The notes under the pieces: model-generated
The model's database searches: none
Told to the model about the DNA's origin: nothing
What the model saw: only the letters and a program-made list of their open reading frames with translations
Origin: JBGTLA01 sp041744375
GTDB lineage: Bacteria; Actinomycetota; Acidimicrobiia; Spongiisociales; ZC4RG35
Direction of reading: 5' to 3'
NCBI GenBank assembly: GCA_041744375.1
Contig: JBGTLA010000164.1
Location: 1 to 51,514, forward strand
Length of the DNA: 51,514 bases
Made by a program: the position numbers and the translations under genes
Shown here: positions 15,361 through 23,571 of the stretch, piece after piece
Position numbering within the stretch: position 1 is the first letter of the stretch
Layout: every line of letters begins with the position of its first letter

Positions 15361-17871
15361 TTACGGCTCGGCGGAGCCGTCGCCTGGTGGGGGTGGCCTT
15401 CTGCGGTGGCGGAGGACCGGCATCTCGGATGTGCCGGGAAAGGACCTGCGCCATCCCGAGATATCGGGGATCTGGCGGGAGAGGCTTTTCCAGGACTCTC
15501 TCTCCGTGGGGGGAAGCTCGCGGAGTAGCTCGGGGACAGCCTTGACCCAGCCGACGGCCCGCAGGGCGAAGACCATCGTGGCGCCGGTGATGGCGACGAT
15601 CCCGACGGCGGCGAACAGCACTACCAGGCGGGGGAGTTCGAGCTCGAAGAAGTCGTGGGACACCGGCAGGGCCATGGCCAGCACCAACAGGGCTGCCATG
15701 GCGACGATGAGCATCTGTTTCCATGGCACGAGGGGACGGCTGACAATCCCGAGGGCGAAGAGTCCGATGGCGGCCAGCACCAAGGTGGCGGTCGTACGCG
15801 CCTCCTCCAACGAGGCCCCTTCGATGATGGCGAGCTGGTAGGCGGCGAAGGTGGCAATGGTGGCGGCCAGCCCGGTGGGGATGGCGAACTTGAGCACTCT
15901 CCCGACCAGGCCGGCTCGGGCCCGGCGGTGCGAGGGAGCGAGGGCGATGAAGAACGCCGGTATGCCGATGGTCAAGCTCCCCACGAGGGTCAGGTGACGG
16001 GCGAGGAAAGGGAATGGGAGCGCGGACACGACGATCGCAAGGGAGAGGCCGATGGCGTACACGGTGCTCGTGATGAAGAGGTTGGCGACGCGCTCGATAT
16101 TGGAGATGACCCGGCGCCCCTCGCCGACGATGCCGGGGAGTCTGTCGAAGCGGCCGTCGAGCAGGACGAGCTGGGCCACGGCGCGCGAGGCGGGAGCGCC
16201 GTCGCCCATCGCTACGCCGATGTCGCTGTCCTTGAGAGCGAGCACGTCGTTCACGCCGTCTCCTGTCATGGCCACGACGTGGCCTCGCGATTGGAGGGCG
16301 GTGACCATCTCACGTTTCTGGTGGGGTGTGACCCGTCCGAACACTGCCGCTTCCGCCATGACCAGGGCGAGTTGACGCTGATCGTGGGGCAGGTGTCGGC
16401 CGTCGACGACCCGCTCGGACCCGATGACCCCCACCTGTTGGGCGATGGCGGCCACGGTGTCGGGGTGGTCACCGGAGATGACCTTCACCCGCACGCCCTG
16501 CTCGGTGAAGTAGCGGATGGTCTCGGCGGCTTCCGGGCGAACCTGGTCGCCGAGACTCACCACCGCCACGGGACGCAGGTCGGTGGGGAGCCCCTGTTGG
16601 GTGAGCGGTTGGTCACCCCCTGCCACCACCAATACTCGGAGGCCCTGTGCAGAGGCGCCTCGGGTGATCCGCACCACCTCGGGGTCTTGGGGTGCGATCA
16701 CATCCGGTGCCCCGATCACCCACGTCCCCCGCCCGGCGAAGGTGGCGCCGCTCCACCTGCGGGCCGACGAAAACGGCACCGAGGCGAGCGTGGTCCACGA
16801 GGATGACGTCGGGTAGGCCGCCGCCAATGCCGCCATCGTGGCGTTGGGCGACGGTTCCAAGCCGGCCAGCGCCGCCAAGATCGGAGCGGGATCCAGGTCG
16901 GAGAGAAGGACGACGTCCTGGAGGGTGATCGATCCTTGTGTGAGGGTGCCGGTCTTGTCGAAGCAGACGGTGTCGACCCGAGCCAGCCCTTCGATGGCGG
17001 GCAGCTCCTGGACGAGAACATTCTGGCGGGCGAGGCGGATGATCCCGACGGCAAAGGCCACGGACGCCAAGAGGACCAGCCCTTGGGGGATCATTGCCAC
17101 GGCCGCCGCCACGCCGCCGCCCAGCGCCTCCAGGAAAGTCCGGTCGCCTCGCATCTGGCTCCACACCAGGAGAACGATCATCGGTCCCACCGACCAACTC
17201 ACCCCGCCCAAGATCCAGTCGATCCCGTCCCGCAGCTCAGAGCCGACTAGTTCGAACTTCTTGGCCTCTGTCGCCAGTCGGGCGGCGTAGGCGTCGCCCC
17301 CCACCCCGGTGGCCTGGATGCGTCCCGACCCCGCCGAAACGAAACTGGCCGAGAGGCACCGGTCGCCGGGTTCCTTGTCCACGGGGTCGGACTCGCCGGT
17401 GAGGAGCGACTCGTTGATCTCGAGTCCTTTGGAGGCCAGAACGAGGCCGTCGACGGGAAGCTGGTCACCGGCGCGCAGATCGATGACGTCGTCGACGACG
17501 ATCTCTTCGATGGGGAGCATCACCTCGTGGCCCGACCGTATCACCCGGGCGCGGGGTGAGGTGAGCAACTCCAAGCGCTCCAACGTGCGTTTGGCGCGCA
17601 GTTCCTGGATGATTCCGATGGCCGAGTTGGTGACCAGAACGAAGCCGAACAGAGCGTCGCGCGGTTGGCGCAGTACTACCAGGACGATGACCAACAGGAT
17701 TCCGAGCAGGATGTTGAATCGGGTGACGACGTTGGCGCGAATGATGTCAGCCGTGGACCGGCTCGGTCCCTCGGGTGTGTGGTTGACCAGTCCGGCGCGG
17801 AGGCGGTGGTGGACCTCGTCAGGGTCGAGCCCGTATCGGGCGCGGCCTGCCTCCCGCTCGGTCTGTGCCAT
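15361..17871 (-). CDS. CtpE-like P-type cation-transporting ATPase
   Basis: 836 residues. An N-terminal cytosolic segment (RARYGLDPDEVHHRL) precedes two helices with RANVVTRFNILLGILL, the actuator motif LTGESDPVDKE, the phosphorylation site CFDKTGTLTQG (Asp~305), and the hinge MTGDGVNDVLALKDSDIGVAMGDG. About six helices close the C-terminus. The segment before DKTGT, AFAVGIIRLARQNVLVQELPAIEGLARVD, closely resembles mycobacterial CtpE, a calcium-uptake pump. No heavy-metal CPx motif is seen in the helix before the phosphorylation site, so a Ca2+/Mg2+-type substrate is more likely than a transition metal. The start is ATG 17871, with TAGCCT 8 nt upstream. A Pro/Arg-rich tail follows the last helix. 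Confidence 0.85.
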   Translation of the reverse strand: MAQTEREAGRARYGLDPDEVHHRLRAGLVNHTPEGPSRSTADIIRANVVTRFNILLGILLVIVLVVLRQPRDALFGFVLVTNSAIGIIQELRAKRTLERLELLTSPRARVIRSGHEVMLPIEEIVVDDVIDLRAGDQLPVDGLVLASKGLEINESLLTGESDPVDKEPGDRCLSASFVSAGSGRIQATGVGGDAYAARLATEAKKFELVGSELRDGIDWILGGVSWSVGPMIVLLVWSQMRGDRTFLEALGGGVAAAVAMIPQGLVLLASVAFAVGIIRLARQNVLVQELPAIEGLARVDTVCFDKTGTLTQGSITLQDVVLLSDLDPAPILAALAGLEPSPNATMAALAAAYPTSSSWTTLASVPFSSARRWSGATFAGRGTWVIGAPDVIAPQDPEVVRITRGASAQGLRVLVVAGGDQPLTQQGLPTDLRPVAVVSLGDQVRPEAAETIRYFTEQGVRVKVISGDHPDTVAAIAQQVGVIGSERVVDGRHLPHDQRQLALVMAEAAVFGRVTPHQKREMVTALQSRGHVVAMTGDGVNDVLALKDSDIGVAMGDGAPASRAVAQLVLLDGRFDRLPGIVGEGRRVISNIERVANLFITSTVYAIGLSLAIVVSALPFPFLARHLTLVGSLTIGIPAFFIALAPSHRRARAGLVGRVLKFAIPTGLAATIATFAAYQLAIIEGASLEEARTTATLVLAAIGLFALGIVSRPLVPWKQMLIVAMAALLVLAMALPVSHDFFELELPRLVVLFAAVGIVAITGATMVFALRAVGWVKAVPELLRELPPTERESWKSLSRQIPDISGWRRSFPGTSEMPVLRHRRRPPPPGDGSAEP
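15363..15380. terminator. Hairpin between convergent cysC and the P-type ATPase
   Basis: ACGGCTC-GGCG-GAGCCGT is a perfect 7-bp stem with a 4-nt loop, 34 bp past the cysC stop and overlapping the last codons of the ATPase on the other strand. There is no U-tract, so it is only a candidate terminator. Confidence 0.4.
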
Positions 17872-17879
17872 ATCACCTC

Positions 17880-17885
17880 AGGCTA
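17880..17885 (-). promoter_or_regulatory. Candidate -10 box of the P-type ATPase gene
   Basis: Minus-strand TAGCCT lies 8 nt upstream of ATG 17871. The spacer GAGGTGAT could also serve as a ribosome site. Confidence 0.4.
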
Positions 17886-17922
17886 CTGCCCACCTCGCCT
17901 TCCGCAGAGATACGACGAACCC

Positions 17923-17979
17923 GGGGTTGGAGACGGCGCTGGGCGGTGGCTGGAACGTCAGGGTTGCCTTCGGGCCAGG
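17923..17979. repeat. Diverged relative of the 4571-4692 repeat
   Basis: Shares GCGCTGGGCGGTGGCTG, then AAC...GGGTTGC and CGGG in the same order as the 61-bp unit. It also has its own AACCC-G-GGGTT hairpin. It sits in the divergent gap between the ATPase and transketolase genes, so it is a dispersed intergenic element and not a terminator specific to one gene. Confidence 0.55.
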
Positions 17980-17984
17980 TTGGG

Positions 17985-17990
17985 TACCCT
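17985..17990 (+). promoter_or_regulatory. Candidate -10 box of tkt
   Basis: TACCCT lies 8 nt before ATG 17999, with TTGCCT 15 bp further upstream as a possible -35. The spacer contains GCGGAG, a weak ribosome site. Confidence 0.45.
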
Positions 17991-17998
17991 GAGCGGAG

Positions 17999-19954
17999 AT
18001 GAGTCATCACAACGCCACCGAGCAACTAGCCGTGAACGTGATCAAGGGTCTGGCAATGGACGCCGTCCAAAAGGCCAACTCCGGTCATCCGGGCAGGCCC
18101 ATGGGCATGGCCGACATCGCCGTCACCTTGTGGAGCCGCTTCCTGAAGGTCGACCCGGGTCATCCGAAGTGGCCCGATCGGGATCGTTTCGTGGTCTCCA
18201 ACGGCCATGGTTCGATGCTCTTGTACGCCCTTCTCCACCTGTCGGGTTTCGCCCTGACGATGGACGACATCAAGGGTTTCCGCCAGTGGGGGACACCGAC
18301 TGCCGGCCACCCCGAGATCCACCAGAACATGGGCATCGAGATGACCACAGGTCCGCTCGGACAGGGCTTCGGCACTGGTGTCGGGATGGCTCTGGCCGAG
18401 GAGCACCTGCGGGCGCGGGTTGGTCCGGAGTTGGTCGACCATCGCACCTTCGGGTTCGTTTCCGACGGCGACATGATGGAGGGCATCTCGGCGGAATCGG
18501 CATCGATGGCGGGCCATCTCGCTCTCGGCCGCTTGACGTACTACTACGACATGAACGGGATTTCCATCGACGGCGATACCGACATCACCTTCTCTGAGGA
18601 CGTGGAGCGTCGCTTCGAGGCGGTGGGCTGGCATGTCCAGTCGATCGACGGCCACGACCGAGAAGCCGTCGCCGAGGCCACCGAGGAGGCGATCGGCGTC
18701 GAGGACCAACCCTCGCTGATCATTTGCTCAACGGTGATCGCCCAGGGAGCCCCCAACCTGGCCGGCACGGCCAAGGCCCACGGGAACCCGCTGGGCGAGG
18801 ACGAGATCCGCGCCACCAAAGAAGAGCTGGGCCTGCCGGTCGAAGAGGCCTTCTACGCGCCGGATGAGGCCTATGCCTTCTTCGACGAAGCCATGGAACG
18901 TGGCCGAAGGGCTCATGCCGAGTGGCACGAGCGCAAGGAGGGCGCCTCCGTCGAAACCAAGCAGCTATGGAGCGGCCTCTACGACCCCCAGCCCGTGACC
19001 CTCGAAGGACCGGAATATGAGGTGGGCGAAGCGATCGCCACCCGCAACGTCAACAAGGACCTCTTCGGTGAGATCGCCGACAAGGTCCCCGGGTTCCTGG
19101 GCGGCGCCGCCGACCTGGTCGAGTCGACCAAGACCGTGATCGACGAAAAGGCCAGCTTCAAGGTGGGGGATCGGACCGGCCGCGACATCCACTACGGCGT
19201 CCGCGAGCATGCCATGGGCACGATTACCAACGGGATGGCCGTCCACGGTGGGGTGCGGCCGTATGGCGCCACCTTCTTCGTGTTCAGCGACTACATGCGC
19301 CCCGCCGTGCGGATCTCGGCGCTCATGGAGGCCCCGTCGATCTGGGTGTGGACCCACGACTCGGTGTTCTTGGGCGAGGACGGGCCTACCCACCAGCCCA
19401 TCGAGCATCTGGCCTCTCTGCGGGCCATGCCCAACCTGTGGGTCATCCGCCCCGCCGACGCCACCGAGACGGTCGAGGCCTGGGAGGTAGCCCTCAACCA
19501 CCACGACGGCCCGGTGGCCATCGTCCAGACCCGCCAGGGCGTCCCGGTTCTCGACCGCCCGCGCGGTGGCGTTGATCGGGGTGGCTACGTACTCCGTGAC
19601 GGCGATGAGGTGGTCCTGGTCGCCACGGGCAGCGAGGTGGCTATCGCGCTCGGCGCCGCCGATCTCCTCGCTGAGCGGGGCACGTCCGCCCGTGTGGTGA
19701 GCCTCCCCTGTTGGGAGCTCTTCTTCCAACAGGACGATGCCTATCGCTCCCGCGTCCTCGGCGGCGACCTTCCCAAGGTGTCGATCGAGGCGGGCGCCAC
19801 ATTCGGCTGGGAACGGGTCGTCGGCGCCGATGGCCTGATGATCGGCATCGACCACTTTGGCGCCTCCGCCCCCTACCAACGCATAGCCGAGGAGTGGGGC
19901 TTCACCCCCGAAGCTGTCGCCGCCCGAGTAGGGCAGTGGGCGGAGAGCCGCTGA
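17999..19954 (+). CDS. tkt: Transketolase
   Basis: 651 residues, full length. Thiamine-diphosphate enzyme of the pentose phosphate pathway, moving two-carbon ketol units between sugar phosphates. The N-terminal domain shows KANSGHPGRPMGMAD, SNGHGSMLLYALLHLSG, GPLGQGFGTGVGMA and the ThDP motif GDGDMMEG written here SDGDMMEGISAES. The middle pyrimidine-binding domain has GVREHAMGTITNGMA and TFFVFSDYMRPAVRIS with THDSVFLGEDGPTHQPIEHL. The C-terminal domain ends GASAPYQRIAEEWGFT. All catalytic histidines expected in these motifs appear present. It is a single transcription unit followed by a hairpin, unrelated to the flanking surface-glycan genes except through supply of sugar phosphates. Confidence 0.97.
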   Translation: MSHHNATEQLAVNVIKGLAMDAVQKANSGHPGRPMGMADIAVTLWSRFLKVDPGHPKWPDRDRFVVSNGHGSMLLYALLHLSGFALTMDDIKGFRQWGTPTAGHPEIHQNMGIEMTTGPLGQGFGTGVGMALAEEHLRARVGPELVDHRTFGFVSDGDMMEGISAESASMAGHLALGRLTYYYDMNGISIDGDTDITFSEDVERRFEAVGWHVQSIDGHDREAVAEATEEAIGVEDQPSLIICSTVIAQGAPNLAGTAKAHGNPLGEDEIRATKEELGLPVEEAFYAPDEAYAFFDEAMERGRRAHAEWHERKEGASVETKQLWSGLYDPQPVTLEGPEYEVGEAIATRNVNKDLFGEIADKVPGFLGGAADLVESTKTVIDEKASFKVGDRTGRDIHYGVREHAMGTITNGMAVHGGVRPYGATFFVFSDYMRPAVRISALMEAPSIWVWTHDSVFLGEDGPTHQPIEHLASLRAMPNLWVIRPADATETVEAWEVALNHHDGPVAIVQTRQGVPVLDRPRGGVDRGGYVLRDGDEVVLVATGSEVAIALGAADLLAERGTSARVVSLPCWELFFQQDDAYRSRVLGGDLPKVSIEAGATFGWERVVGADGLMIGIDHFGASAPYQRIAEEWGFTPEAVAARVGQWAESR

Positions 19955-19966
19955 ATCCCAACCGAT

Positions 19967-19991
19967 TTGTGGGTCTTGATCCCGCCCACAA
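19967..19991 (+). terminator. Hairpin after tkt
   Basis: TTGTGGG and CCCACAA form a 7-bp stem around an 11-nt loop, 13 bp past the stop. No T-run follows, so it is a weak candidate. Confidence 0.35.
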
Positions 19992-20057
19992 CGGAGCCTT
20001 CCGCCGCACAGCAGGGGTCGGCGATTTCCAAGCTCGCGTGGGGGTCTTCGTCGGCCA

Positions 20058-20063
20058 TAGAAT
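20058..20063 (+). promoter_or_regulatory. Candidate -10 box of the ABC-exporter operon
   Basis: TAGAAT lies 8 nt upstream of ATG 20072 with no Shine-Dalgarno between. Confidence 0.45.
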
Positions 20064-20071
20064 GATCGCTC

Positions 20072-20908
20072 ATGTCTGTCCACACCAGGTCCAAACCGAC
20101 CACAGGGTATTTCGGGCGGGCTCTCGAGTATGTTGGCGACCTGTGGCAGCGTCGGGAGTTCGCCCTTGCCCTCGGGCTCGGAAACCTCAAAGCACGCAAT
20201 GCCTCCACCTCGCTCGGGCTTTTCTGGTGGGTGCTCAACCCACTGCTGCTCGGAGGGGTCTATTTCCTGGTCTTCGGGATTCTGTTCGGAGACCGGCGTC
20301 CGGAGGGCTTCTTGGTCTACCTGCTCTCCGGCATTTTCGCCTTCCACTTCACCGGCCAGTCGATGACGGGGGGAGCGAACTCGATCATCCAGAACGCCCG
20401 GCTCCTCGCCAACCTACGTTTCCCGAGGCTGCTCCTCCCCATTTCAACGCTCATCGAGGCCACGGTCGGTTTCGCCGTGTCCTTAGGAGTTTTCTTCGTA
20501 ATCGCAGCGTTCTATGGGCATGCCGACTTCACGTATCGCATTGCCTACCTGCCCGCGATCATGGCGATCCAGGTGGTGTTTAACCTCGGGCTCAGTGCCA
20601 TCACGGCCCGATTGGCGGTGCCGTTCAGGGACATCAACAATCTCCTGCCCTATGTGAACCGGATCTGGCTCTACACGACGCCGATCATTTGGCCGCTTTC
20701 GTTTCTCAACGACATGGACTCCCGCATCGAAACCATCATCAGGCTTAACCCGATGTTCAGCATCGTCGGCCTCTATCGGAGTGCGTTGCTCGGCGGACCT
20801 TTTCACATGGAGCACCTCATTGGCGCCGTTGCCTGGGCGACGGCGATCGGCGTCATCGGTGTCGCCGCCTTCGTCAAGTATGAAGGTCGTATGGTGCGGT
20901 ACCTGTGA
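20072..20908 (+). CDS. Polysaccharide ABC exporter permease (Wzm/TagG type)
   Basis: 278 residues, ABC-2 family with six predicted membrane helices. The N-terminal amphipathic stretch WQRREFALALGLGNLKAR leads into SLGLFWWVLNPLLLGGVYFLVFG, typical of O-antigen and teichoic-acid export permeases. Downstream features are PFRDINNLLPYVNRIWLYTTPIIWPLS and LNPMFSIVGLYRSALLG, where the family's conserved 'NP' segment lies. It would form the channel that flips or exports a lipid-linked glycan, powered by the ATPase encoded next (stop and start overlap as GTGA). It begins the surface-glycan region. Confidence 0.9.
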   Translation: MSVHTRSKPTTGYFGRALEYVGDLWQRREFALALGLGNLKARNASTSLGLFWWVLNPLLLGGVYFLVFGILFGDRRPEGFLVYLLSGIFAFHFTGQSMTGGANSIIQNARLLANLRFPRLLLPISTLIEATVGFAVSLGVFFVIAAFYGHADFTYRIAYLPAIMAIQVVFNLGLSAITARLAVPFRDINNLLPYVNRIWLYTTPIIWPLSFLNDMDSRIETIIRLNPMFSIVGLYRSALLGGPFHMEHLIGAVAWATAIGVIGVAAFVKYEGRMVRYL

Positions 20909-21657
20909 GCCGTCCAGCCATCCTCGTAGAGGAGGTCGGAGTCAGATTCCGACCGTATGTGGACCGCAAGCCCACACTTCGGCGTTCTCTGGCGAGCTTC
21001 CGCCAGCGGCACCAAGAGGTCGTGGTGGCACTAGATGGCGTTTCGTTCCGCGTCGAAAAAGGTGAGGCCTTCGGGATCATCGGACACAATGGCGCGGGCA
21101 AGAGCACTCTGCTCCGTGTCATGGCCCGGACTCTGCGCCCCGACTTCGGAAGGGTCGTCGTCAACGGCAAGGCGTCAACACTCCTCCAGCTTGGAGTCGG
21201 CTTCAATGCCGAACTGTCTGGGAGACGGAATATCTATCTCGGTGGACTGGCCTCCGGTTTGAAGCGCACTCAGATCGATGAGGTATTCGACGACATTGTC
21301 GAGTACTCGGAGCTCGGAACCGCCATTGACCGGCCGGTCAAGACCTATTCGTCGGGAATGTTCTCGCGGCTGGCGTTCTCGGTGTCGATGCACCTCGATC
21401 CCGAGATAATCCTTCTCGATGAGGTGCTGGCCGTAGGAGATGCCGATTTCAGGGAAAAGAGCCTCAAGGCCATGCAGGAGCTCCTCGATCGCTCGGGAAC
21501 GATCGTGTTCGTGAGTCACGCCCTTCCGCAGGTAGCTGAATTCTGCGATCGTACGATGTGGCTGGATCACGGCAAGGTGAGGGCGATCGGTGACTCCGAC
21601 GAGGTGGTCGAGGCCTACAAAGACGACGTTCGTGCTCGGAAGGCACAGACCACATGA
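20905..21657 (+). CDS. Polysaccharide ABC exporter ATPase (Wzt/TagH type)
   Basis: 250 residues. Walker A GHNGAGKSTLLRV, the lid LGVGFNAELSGRRNIYLGG typical of the polysaccharide-export branch, signature YSSGMFSRLAFSV, Walker B PEIILLDEVLAVGD and the H-loop FVSHAL. It stops soon after the nucleotide-binding domain, so it lacks the C-terminal carbohydrate-binding domain that some Wzt proteins use to recognise a capped non-reducing end. Export is therefore probably not dependent on a Wzt-recognised cap. GTG 20905 overlaps the permease stop. It is the energy partner of the preceding gene. Confidence 0.92.
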   Translation: MSRPAILVEEVGVRFRPYVDRKPTLRRSLASFRQRHQEVVVALDGVSFRVEKGEAFGIIGHNGAGKSTLLRVMARTLRPDFGRVVVNGKASTLLQLGVGFNAELSGRRNIYLGGLASGLKRTQIDEVFDDIVEYSELGTAIDRPVKTYSSGMFSRLAFSVSMHLDPEIILLDEVLAVGDADFREKSLKAMQELLDRSGTIVFVSHALPQVAEFCDRTMWLDHGKVRAIGDSDEVVEAYKDDVRARKAQTT

Positions 21658-21694
21658 CCCGACGGACAGTCTTTGCGCTAGGGCCGATTGAATC

Positions 21695-23545
21695 GTGAAG
21701 GATAAGGTTGAGCCACGGAGCCCTGACGAGTCAGCTGTATCTAGAGTTCAGTACGATTCTGTCGCCCACGAGCTGGCCCGTGCCGCCGCCCACGCACGGG
21801 CACTGGAGGAGAAGCTGAGTCTTACTCGTGCCGAGCTACGCCAGGCGGAGTCATCGGTGGCGAAGGCTCAACGTCGAATGGCCCTTCTCGAGTATCGGGT
21901 CGAGTTGCGTGAGTGGCAGCTTTCGGTGTTACGTTCACGAAGATGGATGAGTGTGGGCCGGGCCTTATCTGCCGCCCGCAAGAGCCCAGCCAAGTTGCTT
22001 GCTCTCCCGTGGGCCATCGCAAAAGCTTTGCAGGAGCCCGTTGCAGTTCATCCGCGCCCCGAACCTCCGGGCAGCACAGCCGAACGGAGGGGCGTGGGGG
22101 AACGTGATGATGTGGTGCAGTCTCTTCCAGTGGAGCCGGCCAATCCAGTACCAGTTTTGGCGGCGGTTGACGACGACACCTTTGCCGCTTTGGCCCATGA
22201 GTTACTCCTTTTCCGGCTGGACTGGGACACCTGGGAGCGGCAGCTGGAGGATTTGGCTCCCGCGATGCTTCTCGTAGACGCCGTGGTAGCAGCTGCGGAG
22301 ACGGAAGGCCATTTGCCCGATCTTCTGGAGGTCTGTGCTGGTCAAGGCATTCGCACGATCCTGTGGGTGGAAGGCAATTCAGGAGGTCCAACCTCTTCGC
22401 TCGGTTTTGACAGTGTTTTCGAGGCACCGTTGACTCTTTTTCAACCTCGTTTGCACAATCCCATCGGCGGTCAGCGTCGTCGGTCGGGTGTTGGCGTCAT
22501 CGATGTGGCCGGCCTCACCATCGATGCGGAGAAGTTCCCAGATCTGCACGCGCTCACCCGGGCCGCCCATCGGTATCACGCCGTGATTGCCGTTGCAGGA
22601 CCTCCGGAGGTCGACCTTGGGCCGGTCTTGGCGACCGCCACGCCGGTGTTGGTTTCGGGAAATGATGACGGCTCCGGTCTTACAGTCAGGTCACAGACAG
22701 AGGCCGATTCGGCAAGCCGTGCCCTGGCACGATCCGAAGTACTGCGAGCGCGACTTACTCATCCGCAAGTACGCGGTGCACTCCGGGGCGCTCGAGCTGG
22801 CGTTGTGGCGCGGTTGCTCTCCCAAGGATTGCCTGGCAGTGTTATGACGGGTGAGCAACCACCCATCGACGTCATGGTCGCGACCAACCGGCCCCAGAAT
22901 CTAAGGATCGTATTCGACAACCTGTCGCGTCAGACCTATCCGCAACTGCGGCTCGTTCTCGTCGAGCACGGCGTTCGATTGGATCGAGGCGAGGTCAATG
23001 ACCGGGCGGAAGCGGCGGGGTTCAAGGTTGACATTGTCTCCGTGGGTGAGGAAGTGATTCTCGGGGAGGTCTTCAATATCGGGTTCGGGGCTACGGTTGC
23101 CGATGTGGTCGCGAAGATGGATGATGACGACTTCTACGGCCCGGAGTATCTCTGGGACCTGCGTTCGGCGCTTGGATTCAGTGGCGCCGACGTAGTGGGT
23201 AAGTGGGCGCACTACGTGTACCTCAAAGGGATCGACTCGACCATCTATCGCTTCTCTCACTACGAGCATCGCTTCACCGATGTCGTCGCCATTTCGACGC
23301 TACTCATGAAACGCTCGGTCTTCGAGCTAGCTCGGTTTCCTCAACTTGCCTACGGTTCCGGCTCGATATTTCTGCGCGAGATCGGTGCAGCTGGAGCGGT
23401 CGTATACGCCGCTGATCGTTGGAATTATTTGTACATCCGAGGTCAGGATGGGGAACGAAACACATTTCCTGCCGCCGACTTCGACCTCGTCGCCAATAGC
23501 CAGGTGGTCTGTCGCGGGATCAACTACGACGAAGTGGTCGTCTGA
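21695..23545 (+). CDS. Glycosyltransferase, DDDD-type, with N-terminal coiled coil
   Basis: 616 residues. Residues ~20-80 form a heptad-rich coiled coil (HELARAAAHARALEEKLSLT). A degenerate Rossmann-like region occupies the middle. The C-terminal ~230 residues are a GT-A fold: MVATNRPQNLRIVFDNLSRQ, an LVLVEHG strand and the nucleotide-sugar/metal motif KMDDDDFYGPEYL (Asp~475). Two other proteins in the window (37656-39188 and 39185-40858) share this C-terminal module. The donor and acceptor sugars are unknown. GTG 21695 is assumed as start; the gap to the ABC ATPase is 37 bp, so they are likely in one transcript. Confidence 0.75.
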   Translation: MKDKVEPRSPDESAVSRVQYDSVAHELARAAAHARALEEKLSLTRAELRQAESSVAKAQRRMALLEYRVELREWQLSVLRSRRWMSVGRALSAARKSPAKLLALPWAIAKALQEPVAVHPRPEPPGSTAERRGVGERDDVVQSLPVEPANPVPVLAAVDDDTFAALAHELLLFRLDWDTWERQLEDLAPAMLLVDAVVAAAETEGHLPDLLEVCAGQGIRTILWVEGNSGGPTSSLGFDSVFEAPLTLFQPRLHNPIGGQRRRSGVGVIDVAGLTIDAEKFPDLHALTRAAHRYHAVIAVAGPPEVDLGPVLATATPVLVSGNDDGSGLTVRSQTEADSASRALARSEVLRARLTHPQVRGALRGARAGVVARLLSQGLPGSVMTGEQPPIDVMVATNRPQNLRIVFDNLSRQTYPQLRLVLVEHGVRLDRGEVNDRAEAAGFKVDIVSVGEEVILGEVFNIGFGATVADVVAKMDDDDFYGPEYLWDLRSALGFSGADVVGKWAHYVYLKGIDSTIYRFSHYEHRFTDVVAISTLLMKRSVFELARFPQLAYGSGSIFLREIGAAGAVVYAADRWNYLYIRGQDGERNTFPAADFDLVANSQVVCRGINYDEVVV

Positions 23546-23571
23546 GCGATTGAATCGAGTGGTGGTAGCGG

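Noticed and set aside
18965..20347. 460-codon minus-strand frame opposite transketolase
   Set aside because: Antisense shadow of tkt; composition is Gly/Asp/Val repeats typical of such shadows.
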